Below are positions 40,257-51,017 of a stretch of 64,000 nucleotides of DNA, piece after piece (the stretch's first letter is position 1; each line of letters opens with the position of its first letter). A model generated the notes under the pieces. The model was not told the DNA's origin and did no database searches. It saw only the letters and a list, made by a program, of their open reading frames with translations. Both the position numbers and the translations under genes were made by a program. Origin of the DNA: Pseudidiomarina donghaiensis (lineage in GTDB: Bacteria > Pseudomonadota > Gammaproteobacteria > Enterobacterales > Alteromonadaceae); NCBI RefSeq assembly GCF_900116895.1, contig NZ_FPCF01000005.1, positions 103,077 through 167,076 of the forward strand, in the 5' to 3' direction.

Positions 40257-40899
40257 CCTGTTCGTTGATGGTTATAACCTGGCTGATAACCAAGTCGCCG
40301 CTGGTTAACTGATAACCTTCAAATTCGACACTATGGCGGCCTTCATAAACTCCTAAACGTCCTTCAAATATAGGTTGACCTTGTGCACTGCCTTCTAGCG
40401 TTAAAAGCCCCGTTTCGGCATCAAACACACCGTTCATATATTTGGCTTGCTCTGAGTTGGCAAGGCGCTCAATGAGATCAATTTTATTCGGGCTTAAGCG
40501 CGTCGCAACTTTTGTCGGTGAGCACAGACTGACACCAACCGTGCCGTCACTTTGAGCAAAAACAAGATAGAGTTGCTGCGCGAGTGTTTCGCCACACATT
40601 CCGCCGTTAGGCTTATGCTGCGCCACTAAATGGGTTACATAAGCAGGTTCGCCTTTAAAGGTTTTCACTACGTCAAATAACCCATTAACTTCACCAGGGT
40701 CGTAGGTCGCCTCATGCCCAGCGCGAACCACAATAACTTCTTTTATTTGCGCCAAAAATACGTGTTGCGCCTCATTGAAATCGCGCACGGTATTTGGGGC
40801 AATACACGAGCAGGCATTGGCATTCGTACTGAAGAAAAATAACAGGCTTGCAACAGCAAAAATTGGCAACCATGTCATGACCTTTTTAAGGTTTACCAT
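40246..40899 (-). CDS. Secreted Cys-Ser-Cys (TIMP/NTR-like) protein
   Basis: The 217-residue protein has a signal peptide ending NANA and a mature N-terminus CSCIAPNTVRDFNEAQHVFLAQIKEV. A mature end beginning Cys-x-Cys followed by a beta-barrel-like FLAQI segment is the hallmark of the netrin-like/TIMP fold, found in several secreted bacterial proteins of unknown role; metalloproteinase inhibition is only an analogy. Two more cysteines (GGMCGETL, VSLCSPTK) could pair with the first two. Start at ATG 40899 with GGAG upstream; the frame is open 39 bases further. It overlaps the 3' end of the next upstream gene by 7 bp, suggesting an operon. Confidence 0.65.
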   Translation of the reverse strand: MVNLKKVMTWLPIFAVASLLFFFSTNANACSCIAPNTVRDFNEAQHVFLAQIKEVIVVRAGHEATYDPGEVNGLFDVVKTFKGEPAYVTHLVAQHKPNGGMCGETLAQQLYLVFAQSDGTVGVSLCSPTKVATRLSPNKIDLIERLANSEQAKYMNGVFDAETGLLTLEGSAQGQPIFEGRLGVYEGRHSVEFEGYQLTSGDLVISQVITINEQAIE

Positions 40900-41297
40900 G
40901 ATGTTTTTCTCCAAAGAACTAACAGTGGCTGCCGCCATGGCTGCAATTCAACTTCGCCATTTTGAATATTCACGGATACCGCAAGTAGTTCGTTGCCGTG
41001 TTGCATAACATCGCCACTTAACACTGCGCTGACACCTTGCTCAGCAGCAAGTTGTCGGAGGTGATCGGCATTGCTACTTAAAAAATACTGTTTTAGTTCC
41101 TCTGCGCTTGGCAACCGCCACTGGGGGTTTTCTTGTAGCCATTGTTTGGCTTCATAGGCGCTCATTCGTTGCACTTCTGCACTGCATTTGTTGTCTTTAA
41201 ATTCTTGCCCAGCCCAGCATTTTTCCCACGGGCTGTTGCACGCAAGTGTTGGGCTCGTCCACACGAATAATAGCGTGATTAAAATGAATTTTTTCAT
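40893..41297 (-). CDS. Small secreted protein with Lcl-like (DUF1566-like) segment
   Basis: Encodes 134 residues with a signal peptide (MKKFILITLLFVWTSPTLA), three cysteines close behind it (CNSPWEKCWAGQEFKDNKC) and AYEAKQWLQENPQWRLPSAEELKQYF, which resembles the short Lcl/DUF1566 repeat (a WRLPxxxEL pattern). The function is unknown. The TTG at 41300 is too close to the AAGGAG site, so ATG 41297, five bases from it, is preferred. Placed in a minus-strand run DUF423 - this gene - CSC protein with overlapping ends. Confidence 0.6.
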   Translation of the reverse strand: MKKFILITLLFVWTSPTLACNSPWEKCWAGQEFKDNKCSAEVQRMSAYEAKQWLQENPQWRLPSAEELKQYFLSSNADHLRQLAAEQGVSAVLSGDVMQHGNELLAVSVNIQNGEVELQPWRQPLLVLWRKTSW

Positions 41298-41668
41298 CAA
41301 AACTCCTTAAGCATCGCCCAGAAGATCCAGATCCAAGCCACAATAAAACAAACGCCACCAAGCGGTGTAATGGGGCCAAAAAACTTCAGACCAGTTAATG
41401 CCAGTAAATATAGACTACCGGAGAATAAAATGATGCCGGCGAACATAATCCAACCGCCGGTGCGTAAGCCTGAAGCGTGTGGATAAGGAATAAGCAATAC
41501 GGCAACCATGAGTAACCCTAAAGCATGATAAATGTGATACTGCACACCGGTTTGAAACACTTTGATCATGTCTGCTGAAATAATGCGCTCAAGGCCATGT
41601 GCCCCAAATGCGCCAAGAATTACCCCAATAGCCATATTGATCGCGCCGAGCATAACGAATACTTTCAT
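41297..41668 (-). CDS. DUF423 inner-membrane protein (YgdD-like)
   Basis: The 123-residue protein has four hydrophobic segments and the DUF423 marks VMLGAINMAIGVILGAFGAHGL and FQTGVQYHIYHALGLLMV. YgdD proteins are conserved inner-membrane proteins without known activity. Start at ATG 41668 fits the family; 72 more bases are open upstream, but would add a non-conserved extension crossing the divergent promoter region. The Shine-Dalgarno is weak. Its stop overlaps the next gene's start by one base. Confidence 0.85.
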   Translation of the reverse strand: MKVFVMLGAINMAIGVILGAFGAHGLERIISADMIKVFQTGVQYHIYHALGLLMVAVLLIPYPHASGLRTGGWIMFAGIILFSGSLYLLALTGLKFFGPITPLGGVCFIVAWIWIFWAMLKEF

Positions 41669-41685
41669 AGTATCTAAACTCACTG

Positions 41686-41704
41686 TTGCCAATTGATATG
41701 GCAA
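41686..41704. promoter_or_regulatory. Inverted repeat TTGCCA-N7-TGGCAA between divergent genes
   Basis: A perfect 6-bp dyad (TTGCCA and TGGCAA, 7-bp spacer) sits in the 60-bp space between the DUF423 gene and the CoA-transferase gene, 25 bp before the latter's start. It has the size and position of an operator; no regulator is encoded next to it. Confidence 0.4.
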
Positions 41705-41728
41705 AAATGTACCTGAAAAGGAGCCACT

Positions 41729-43015
41729 ATGCTCGTGCAAAATGCGGTAGAAGCCCTCGAAATTCTAGAAAATAATGATGTTATTTGGTGCCAGTCTATG
41801 GCTGCAACGCCATACAAGTTGTTGGAAGGTCTTGCAGAAGTGGCTTTGCAACGTAGAAATTTAACCTTGCTGCAGTTGCATACCGAGCACAGCGAAATAC
41901 TCAGTGACCCACAGCTAGAAGGACATTTACGCCAGCGGGCCTACTTTGTGGGTAAGTCTACCCGAGCTGCGGTTAATCAAGGCTTGGCTGATTATGTACC
42001 TATATTCTTGTCTGAAATTCCAAAGCTCTTCCGTTCTGGTGAGCAGCATCTAGATGCCGTATTAATTCAAGTCTCTCCACCAGACCAGCATGGTAACTGT
42101 AGCCTAGGTATTTCCGTTGAGGCTACTCGAGCAGCCTTGCAAGTAGCACGTAAAGTCATTGCTTGGGTCAATCCACAAATGCCACGCACCCATGGCGACT
42201 CCTTTATTTCTTTAAAGCAAATTGACCGCTATTTTGAATTTTCGGCGCCAATGCCGTTGCATTTGCAGCCGGAACAGTCGGCTATTACCACGCAAATCGG
42301 TGAGCGGGTTGCTAGCTTAATTAACGACGGCGACTGTTTACAAATGGGCATAGGTGCTATTCCTGACGCAACCTTGCGCTGCTTAGGTAATCACCAAGAC
42401 CTCGGTATTCATACTGAGATGTTTTCTGACGGCGTATTGCCGCTGGTTGAAAGTGGCGTCATAAATAACTCACGCAAACGCAAGCACCGTGGCCGTATTG
42501 TCACCACATTTGCAATGGGAAGCCAAGCACTCTATGACTTTGTCGATGATAACCCCATGGTGGCGTTTTTAGATGTGGAATACACCAATGACACGTCAGT
42601 AATACGGCAAAACAAGCAAGTGATGGCCATTAACAGTGCTTTGCAAATTGATTTGAGTGGCCAAGTTTGTGCGGATTCCATGGGTACCAAAATTTATTCA
42701 GGCGTTGGCGGGCAGATGGACTTTGTACGTGGTGCAAGTTTGTCAGAAGGCGGCCGTTCAGTTATTGCGCTACCAGCAACCGCGTGCGGTGGAACCGTAT
42801 CGCGTATTAGCAGCATGCTAAACCCAGGTGCGGGTGTGGTGACCACCCGGGCGCACGTGCATTATGTGGTGACAGAGTATGGTGTCGCGAATTTACGTGC
42901 AAAAAGCCTAACCGAGCGTGCTGAAGCATTAATTAACATATCCGCCCCACAGTTTCGCGAAGAGTTAGCAAAACAGGCATGGCAAGACTGGGGATTAAAG
43001 GTGCGTACCTCATAA
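41729..43015 (+). CDS. Acetyl-CoA hydrolase / 4-hydroxybutyrate CoA-transferase family protein
   Basis: The 428-residue protein matches family I CoA transferases of the AcH1/Cat2 type: VSPPDQHGNCSLGISVEATRAAL, QMGIGAIPDATLRCLGNH, the catalytic Glu in LGIHTEMFSDGVLPL, and AHVHYVVTEYGVANLRAKSL. Members exchange CoA between short-chain acids (acetate, 4-hydroxybutyrate, succinate) or hydrolyse acetyl-CoA; the exact pair cannot be read from sequence. GGAG lies seven bases before ATG 41729. It is followed by the FNR-box promoter of the next operon and is not obviously part of it. Confidence 0.88.
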   Translation: MLVQNAVEALEILENNDVIWCQSMAATPYKLLEGLAEVALQRRNLTLLQLHTEHSEILSDPQLEGHLRQRAYFVGKSTRAAVNQGLADYVPIFLSEIPKLFRSGEQHLDAVLIQVSPPDQHGNCSLGISVEATRAALQVARKVIAWVNPQMPRTHGDSFISLKQIDRYFEFSAPMPLHLQPEQSAITTQIGERVASLINDGDCLQMGIGAIPDATLRCLGNHQDLGIHTEMFSDGVLPLVESGVINNSRKRKHRGRIVTTFAMGSQALYDFVDDNPMVAFLDVEYTNDTSVIRQNKQVMAINSALQIDLSGQVCADSMGTKIYSGVGGQMDFVRGASLSEGGRSVIALPATACGGTVSRISSMLNPGAGVVTTRAHVHYVVTEYGVANLRAKSLTERAEALINISAPQFREELAKQAWQDWGLKVRTS

Positions 43016-43053
43016 GAGATACCCACCATGGCCCAAAAACCCTACTTACATTA

Positions 43054-45240
<2,187 letters not shown>

Positions 45241-45242
45241 GC

Positions 45243-47435
45243 GTGAGATCATCAGCACTTGCTGGTGTTGTGGCGGGGGCAGTCGGTGTACTGCCCTCGT
45301 TAACACTGGCTTTACCACAAGATGTGAACAAAGCAGAAGCAGCTCAGCAAGAGCAGATAATGGAAACAATTACCGTGGTTGCTCACCGGCAACCACGGCA
45401 ACTTTCAGAGGTTGCTGGAACGGTCTCAATTATTAGTGAAGAAGACCTACAGCGTAATGTGGTACTTAACGCATCTGATATGGTGCGTTATCAACCTGGA
45501 GTCGAACTCGATGACACTACTAGCCGGTTTGGTCACAGCGGTTTTCGTATTCGTGGCATTGGCGGTAACCGTACCGCAGTCGTAATTGATCAAATACCCG
45601 TCGCAGATTATTTTGCGGTGGGAACCTATTCAAACACCGGCCGAGGCTTACTAGAGCTGGGTTTGGCCAGTCGCGTAGAAATTCTACGTGGTCCAGCGTC
45701 AACGCTTTATGGCAGCAAAGCCCTGGGTGGTGTTGTTGCGGTAAACTTATTAGATACTGAAGATGTGCTCACCACGGCCAACTACGGCTCACGAATACAA
45801 TTCGGTGTGAATAGCGATAGTAACCGAGCCAAGGTGATGGCGGCGACTGCGTTCGCTGATAATGACACAAGCTTTATGGTCGCAGCCGCAGTTCAGTATG
45901 GGCAAGATATGCAGTCAGAAGGGCTCGCCAGTGATAAGCGAGACCATCAACATCGCCGTCAACAAGCCGTATTATTGCGCGCAGCAACTGACTCAGGGCT
46001 TGGCGAATGGCGCGTTACCCTAGATTTGCAACGCGAATCGCGAGATACCGATATTAACTCGGTAATAGGCAGCGGGCGGCTAGTGGCAACGACCAGCCTT
46101 ATTGGAGATGACAGCCGCGATCAATATCGTATAGTGGCTGATTTAGATATGGCCCCAACAGCTTGGGTTGACCGAGGGCAATGGCGTGTTTATCAACAGC
46201 ACAGCGACATTGAGCAAGACTCTTATGAACAGCGCATGCTGCTGCCAGAACCGCTGGACATACAACGGTTATTTGACTTTTCTCAAGAAACCTCTGGTAT
46301 TGGTGCTGACTTAGAGACCGATCTACGGCTTGCTAAAATGCGTCATCGTCTGGGCTACGGATTTGAAATATCTAGCTCTGTCTTAGAAGATCAGCGTGAC
46401 GCGTTGCAAACAAATTTAACCACCGGCGTGTCAACCAACGTGTTACTCGGGGAAACTTTTCCATTGCGCGATTTTCCGCGCTCGCGAGTTACTGAGCTTG
46501 GTGTTTACGTACACGATGAGTTTCAACTGTGGCCTGACGGTCCGGTGATTAGTCCTGGACTGCGTTATGAGCACTATCGCTTGCGAACCCGAGACGATGC
46601 ATTATTTGAATTACGCTACCCAAATACCGAAGTGACCGATTTAACCCATGATGCATGGTTGCCGAAGTTGGGCATTGTGTGGCCGCTTGCTGGAAACACG
46701 GAGTGGTTTGCGCAATATGCACGTGGTTACCGTGCGCCGCCATTCTCGGACGTTAATATTGGCTTGTATTATCCACAGTTTAACGTGCTCGCAATTGCAA
46801 ACCCCGATTTAAAAGCCGAACGTGGCTACGCATTTGAAACTGGCGTTCGCGGGCGTTCTGCCGAAAGAGAGTGGTCATTAACCGCTTACCATAATCGCTA
46901 TAGTGACTTTATTCAAAGCCGGGCATCGCTTGGCTTCGATCCTGTACGAGGTCTACTCGTGTTCCAATCAATAAACCGCGATAAAGTGGTCATAGAGGGC
47001 CTAGAAGCGACTTTTTCACAACAACTGAGTGATTCTTGGTCTACCGCACTTAGCGCTGAATACAGCCGTGGTGAGGACCGTCAAAGCGGTCGTGCCATTG
47101 CTGATGTTGCTCCACCGCGGGCTATCGCTGAAATACAATACAGTGCTGACGCTTGGGACTCTCGACTTATACTCACTGCCGTACGCGGGCAGCGCGATTT
47201 GGTTGACGAAGGCGGGGCGGAGTTGTTCTCGGCGCCAGGCTATGCGACGCTAGACTGGCTAACGCGTTGGTATGTGAATACCGATACCAACATTAGTGTA
47301 GGCGTGTTTAACTTAACCGATAGACAGTATTGGCGTAACTCGCGCGTTAGCGGTATCGCCGAAAACGACCCTCAACTGGCTGTGCTTGCCGAGTCGGGCT
47401 TAAGTGTTGGCGCGGCACTTTATTATACTTTTTGA
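45243..47435 (+). CDS. TonB-dependent outer-membrane receptor
   Basis: The 730-residue protein has a signal peptide, a TonB box (ETITVVA near residue 41), a plug domain (SEVAGTVSIISEEDLQRN, FGHSGFRIRGIGGNRTAVVI, RVEILRGPASTLYGSKALGG) and a C-terminal beta-barrel ending in LYYTF. The barrel segments YRAP and NPDLKAE resemble the FRAP/NPDL pair of heme-type receptors, so a porphyrin ligand is possible but not shown. It starts at GTG 45243, two bases after the cd1-like stop, with GAGG about ten bases upstream, and so shares the FNR-box promoter. Confidence 0.88.
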   Translation: MRSSALAGVVAGAVGVLPSLTLALPQDVNKAEAAQQEQIMETITVVAHRQPRQLSEVAGTVSIISEEDLQRNVVLNASDMVRYQPGVELDDTTSRFGHSGFRIRGIGGNRTAVVIDQIPVADYFAVGTYSNTGRGLLELGLASRVEILRGPASTLYGSKALGGVVAVNLLDTEDVLTTANYGSRIQFGVNSDSNRAKVMAATAFADNDTSFMVAAAVQYGQDMQSEGLASDKRDHQHRRQQAVLLRAATDSGLGEWRVTLDLQRESRDTDINSVIGSGRLVATTSLIGDDSRDQYRIVADLDMAPTAWVDRGQWRVYQQHSDIEQDSYEQRMLLPEPLDIQRLFDFSQETSGIGADLETDLRLAKMRHRLGYGFEISSSVLEDQRDALQTNLTTGVSTNVLLGETFPLRDFPRSRVTELGVYVHDEFQLWPDGPVISPGLRYEHYRLRTRDDALFELRYPNTEVTDLTHDAWLPKLGIVWPLAGNTEWFAQYARGYRAPPFSDVNIGLYYPQFNVLAIANPDLKAERGYAFETGVRGRSAEREWSLTAYHNRYSDFIQSRASLGFDPVRGLLVFQSINRDKVVIEGLEATFSQQLSDSWSTALSAEYSRGEDRQSGRAIADVAPPRAIAEIQYSADAWDSRLILTAVRGQRDLVDEGGAELFSAPGYATLDWLTRWYVNTDTNISVGVFNLTDRQYWRNSRVSGIAENDPQLAVLAESGLSVGAALYYTF

Positions 47436-47455
47436 AGCCAAAACGCGAATATTTG

Positions 47456-47484
47456 TTGACAAACTTTAGTTTCGCCTCTATATC
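47456..47484 (+). promoter_or_regulatory. Sigma-70 promoter upstream of maoP
   Basis: A consensus -35 TTGACA (47456-47461) and a -10 TATATC (47479-47484) are separated by 17 bp. The maoP start is about 60 bp downstream. Confidence 0.7.
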
Positions 47485-47547
47485 GTCAGTGACGCATAGA
47501 GGCGTTACCGTTTACCTGTAGTTGTTGGTCTGGAGGATGGGCACACA

Positions 47548-47916
47548 ATGGCAACAATGAACCGTGATCAAATTATCAAGAAGCCGTTTAACGACTTCAA
47601 AAACTATCCATACGGGTTCGCTCGTTCGGGTGATTTTTCTATTCGCGAAAGTGACTTAATTGCGAAACATGGCAGCTTGATTGCAGCTTTGATGAGCGGC
47701 GAGTTAGAGCCAGAGTCAGCCGAAGAGCAATCATTGCTCTCTGTTGCTCGAGGTGAAAAAGCCGCAGAGTCGCCAATTGAAAAAGCATGGTCAAAATATC
47801 AAGCACGTATTAATCGCCCGAAAGTAGGCAGCATGTACGGCCGTAGCCGCTACACTGACGACGCTTTCGAAATTAGCGGTGGTGGCGATGATGACGACTT
47901 GGTGGTTGAAGACTAG
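47548..47916 (+). CDS. maoP: MaoP family protein (DUF413)
   Basis: The 122-residue protein matches DUF413/MaoP: FNDFKNYPYGFARSGDFSIRESDLIAKHG and EKAWSKYQARINRPKVGS. In E. coli MaoP, with the site maoS, organises the Ori macrodomain; that role is assumed here by family. The tail is Gly/Asp-rich (GGGDDDDLVVED). GGAGG lies 11 bases before ATG 47548; an out-of-frame ATG abuts the GGAGG. Its TAG shares the palindromic CTAG at 47913-47916 with the convergent EAL gene stop. Confidence 0.88.
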   Translation: MATMNRDQIIKKPFNDFKNYPYGFARSGDFSIRESDLIAKHGSLIAALMSGELEPESAEEQSLLSVARGEKAAESPIEKAWSKYQARINRPKVGSMYGRSRYTDDAFEISGGGDDDDLVVED

Positions 47917-49634
47917 CTAAGCAAATGCACAGTGCTGGTGGACTTCGTTTTCGCCAGCGCTTTTGCTGCTGACGCCAGTGCAGCGACATCTTGGTGAGAC
48001 ACACAAGTTGCCGAATCAATGTTTACCACTCCTATAGCTAACCCGAGCAAGCAAAAAAACTGCATATCACCGTTGCGGTCTTGCGCTTGAATCCCCCCAG
48101 CAAGCCTATCGTTGTCATGATAAAAGTCGGCCACACCGTTGTCGAAAAGATGAATAACTTGTTCACAGAACTCACGCCACGGGTGTTTTTCGGTAAATAA
48201 CGCGACAAAGTCATCACCACCAACGTGGCCAACAAAAATGTTATCTACTTGCGCAAGTTGGCTTAGAATTTGACCTAACCACTGTAAAACCCGGTCGCCA
48301 TTACCGTAACCATAATAGTCGTTGTAGGGCTTGAAGTTATTTAAATCAAAGTAGGCAACATAAAAGCTTGGGTAGCTTTGTAAGTAGCTTTCAATTTCTT
48401 GATGAATAGGTACGTTACCAGGCAGTAAGGTTAACGGATTTGCATGGCGAGCACTTTGTAAACGCAAATCAGTAATCGTTTTAAGTATACTTCTAACGGA
48501 CACAATGCCTTGGTAAATACCGTTTTCGGTGACCAAGATTTGTCGATGCACTTCTACTGCAGAGTCTTCAGTAACTAGTTCGCTCACCAGCTCCAAAGGC
48601 GTATGGCAATCAACCACCAGTGGGTTGGTTTCCATCAGTTTGCCAATGGGCTTATTGCCATACAACGACCGCCCAAATGAACTGCTAAACGTTTCCAGCA
48701 GTTGCTCGCGGCGTACACCACCCAATACATTGCCATGTTCAATAACAGGTAACGACATAATTTCTTTGTTATTGATAAAGTAATCCAGCACTTTCAGGCT
48801 TGGCATATCGGGGCTTACGGTCGGTACTTGTTCAACCAATGCAGCAATAATATCTTTGCGCGCCTGCCGAAAACTATCAATCACTTGGTGTACACGTTGG
48901 CTCACTTGCAGTTGCAGCGTAGGTGCAGGGTAGCCAATAAAATATCCTTGAGCTAAGGTCACGCCTAATCGCTGCAGTTCGCGTAATTCAAACTCTGTTT
49001 CAATGCCCTCGGCAATAACTTCCGCGCCAAGGGCACGCGCCGTTGTAATAATACTACGGACAAACTCGCGCTTAATTGGCGACAAGTGTATTTCTTGAAT
49101 AAAGTACCGATCAATTTTCACAAAGTCAGGCATCAGTTCAGCCCAAATTGTGAGTCCAGCATAGGCTGAGCCCAAGTCATCTAGGGCAATTTTAAAGCCT
49201 TGTTTACGATACTGCGTGATTACGTTTTTCAGTTTATTGATATTATTTAACGGAAACTGTTCAGACAGCTCGATAACAATTTGTGATGGCGGAAATCCGG
49301 CGAGCTCGGCTTCTCTTATCGTCATTCCCCGCGGGAAACTAGGGTCATAAAGTGTATTGGGGTTAGCATTTATAAACAGTAGCCCTTCGTGGGTAAAGCG
49401 AGCATAGCTTTGTAACGCAGCGCGGCGACAAGCTATTTCAAGTTCGTTTGATTGCCCAATGCGCTCGGCATAGGCGAATAATTCGCGGGGCATGGCAAGG
49501 GGATGTTCGCTTGGTCCACGAATGAGTGATTCATAGCCAATAATGGCGCTTTGATGAAGATTAACAATTGGCTGGAAATGAGCTTGTAAGTCGGAAAATT
49601 GAAGACCAACCTCTACAGCTTGAGCGCACTGCAT
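47913..49634 (-). CDS. EAL-CBS-GGDEF cyclic-di-GMP protein
   Basis: The 573-residue protein has an N-terminal EAL domain (about 15-245) with YESLIRG, IVIELSE, ALDDLGSAYAGL, FVKIDR and EGIETE, so the metal-binding acids of a phosphodiesterase are kept. A CBS pair (about 255-375) and a C-terminal GGDEF domain (from about 390) follow, with the signature altered to GGDDF near residue 472. This EAL-first order is less common than GGDEF-EAL. It could hydrolyse c-di-GMP under control of a nucleotide bound by CBS; cyclase activity is uncertain. The ATG at 49634 has no Shine-Dalgarno and directly follows the T-run of a terminator hairpin. No signal peptide or membrane segment, so cytoplasmic. Confidence 0.85.
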   Translation of the reverse strand: MQCAQAVEVGLQFSDLQAHFQPIVNLHQSAIIGYESLIRGPSEHPLAMPRELFAYAERIGQSNELEIACRRAALQSYARFTHEGLLFINANPNTLYDPSFPRGMTIREAELAGFPPSQIVIELSEQFPLNNINKLKNVITQYRKQGFKIALDDLGSAYAGLTIWAELMPDFVKIDRYFIQEIHLSPIKREFVRSIITTARALGAEVIAEGIETEFELRELQRLGVTLAQGYFIGYPAPTLQLQVSQRVHQVIDSFRQARKDIIAALVEQVPTVSPDMPSLKVLDYFINNKEIMSLPVIEHGNVLGGVRREQLLETFSSSFGRSLYGNKPIGKLMETNPLVVDCHTPLELVSELVTEDSAVEVHRQILVTENGIYQGIVSVRSILKTITDLRLQSARHANPLTLLPGNVPIHQEIESYLQSYPSFYVAYFDLNNFKPYNDYYGYGNGDRVLQWLGQILSQLAQVDNIFVGHVGGDDFVALFTEKHPWREFCEQVIHLFDNGVADFYHDNDRLAGGIQAQDRNGDMQFFCLLGLAIGVVNIDSATCVSHQDVAALASAAKALAKTKSTSTVHLLS

Positions 49635-49682
49635 AAAAAACCTAACTAGAAGCGAATTTGAACTACAGATTCTAGTTAGGTT
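49635..49682 (-). terminator. Terminator hairpin ending at the EAL gene start codon
   Basis: On the minus strand AACCTAACTAGA and TCTAGTTAGGTT form a 12-bp stem around a 20-base loop, and six T follow, running straight into the ATG of the EAL gene at 49634. It lies 32 bp after the purD stop and should end the purD transcript. Confidence 0.8.
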
Positions 49683-49713
49683 TTATTAAATTACTGTGAC
49701 AGATAGTGCCCAG

Positions 49714-51006
49714 TTAACTTGCTTGCTCGCGGCGAATAGCACGATGGGCAATATCAGTGCGATAGTAGACATTATCCCATGACACTTTGCTCACGCCTGC
49801 GTAAGCGGTTTGCTGTGCTTGGGTCACGGTATCACCTAATGCGGTCACGCAAAGTACGCGGCCACCAGCGGTTACCAATTGATTATTATCGTTTAATGCG
49901 GTGCCCGCGTGGAACACTTTGGTACCTTCTGCCTCGGCTTCAGTAATGCCCTCAATGACCGCGCCTTTGCCGTAGTTATCTGGGTAGCCGCCGGCGGCCA
50001 TCACTACACCCACGCTAGCACGCGGATCAAAGGCAATATCACGACCAGACAGTTGACCAGCACACGCTGCTTGACACAATTCCACCAAATTTGACTGTAA
50101 GCGCAGCATGATAGGTTGTGTTTCTGGGTCACCAAAGCGGCAGTTGTATTCCAGTACCTTGGCGGTACCGTCAGGCGCTATCATTAAGCCCGCATATAAA
50201 AAGCCAGTATACGGATGCCCCTCTGCAGCCATGCCTTCAACGGTTGGCTGAATAACGTTTTGCATAACCCAGTCATGAACGTCTGGGGTTACCACAGGGG
50301 CGGGCGAATACGCACCCATGCCACCGGTATTTGGACCTTTGTCGCCGTTATCGCGGGCTTTATGATCTTGGCTCGATGCAAACGGCAATGCAGTCTTGCC
50401 ATCAACCATAACTATAAAACTGGCTTCTTCACCCACTAAAAACTCTTCAATAACAACGCGGCTACCGGCCTCACCAAAGCGATTACCGGCAAGCATGTCG
50501 TCAATGGCGGCAAAAGCTTCGTCTTGATTTTGCGCAATAATGACGCCTTTGCCCGCAGCTAATCCGTCAGCTTTGATCACAATAGGCGTGCCATGCTGCT
50601 CAACGTAAGCTTTCGCTTGCTGAACGTCAGTGAAGGTACCGTAGGCAGCTGTAGGAATGTTATGACGAGCCAAGAAGTCTTTGCTAAAGGCTTTTGACCC
50701 TTCCAATTGCGCTGCGCCTTGTGTTGGACCAAAAATCGCTAAGTCAGCTGCGCGAAATACATCAACCACGCCCAATACCAATGGCGCTTCAGGGCCCACG
50801 ATAGTTAGGTCAATATGGTTTTGCTGCGCAAATGCCAATAAGCCGTTGACGTCGTCAGCGGCTATGGGCACATTTTTTATATTCGGTTCAAGTGCAGTGC
50901 CGGCATTACCAGGTGCAACAAATACGGTATTTACATTCTCGGCTTGTGCCGCTTTCCATGCCAAGGCATGCTCACGGCCGCCGCCGCCAATCACCAATAC
51001 GTTCAT
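49714..51006 (-). CDS. purD: Phosphoribosylamine-glycine ligase
   Basis: The 430-residue ATP-grasp enzyme makes glycinamide ribonucleotide in purine synthesis. It begins MNVLVIGGGGREHALAWK and shows FGPTQGAAQLEGSKAFSKDFL, KADGLAAGKGVIIAQ, HKARDNGDKGPNTGGMGAYSP and CRFGDPETQP, all family blocks. Length equals E. coli PurD (429). Unlike E. coli purHD, a methyltransferase-like gene lies between purH and purD on the same strand. GAGAG precedes the ATG. Confidence 0.96.
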   Translation of the reverse strand: MNVLVIGGGGREHALAWKAAQAENVNTVFVAPGNAGTALEPNIKNVPIAADDVNGLLAFAQQNHIDLTIVGPEAPLVLGVVDVFRAADLAIFGPTQGAAQLEGSKAFSKDFLARHNIPTAAYGTFTDVQQAKAYVEQHGTPIVIKADGLAAGKGVIIAQNQDEAFAAIDDMLAGNRFGEAGSRVVIEEFLVGEEASFIVMVDGKTALPFASSQDHKARDNGDKGPNTGGMGAYSPAPVVTPDVHDWVMQNVIQPTVEGMAAEGHPYTGFLYAGLMIAPDGTAKVLEYNCRFGDPETQPIMLRLQSNLVELCQAACAGQLSGRDIAFDPRASVGVVMAAGGYPDNYGKGAVIEGITEAEAEGTKVFHAGTALNDNNQLVTAGGRVLCVTALGDTVTQAQQTAYAGVSKVSWDNVYYRTDIAHRAIRREQAS

Positions 51007-51017
51007 GAACTCTCTCG

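Noticed and set aside
37104..43015. Integrative element bounded by tRNA-Gly
   Set aside because: No integrase gene and no direct repeat of the tRNA 3' end was found downstream. The ars operon may still be acquired, but the boundaries cannot be supported.
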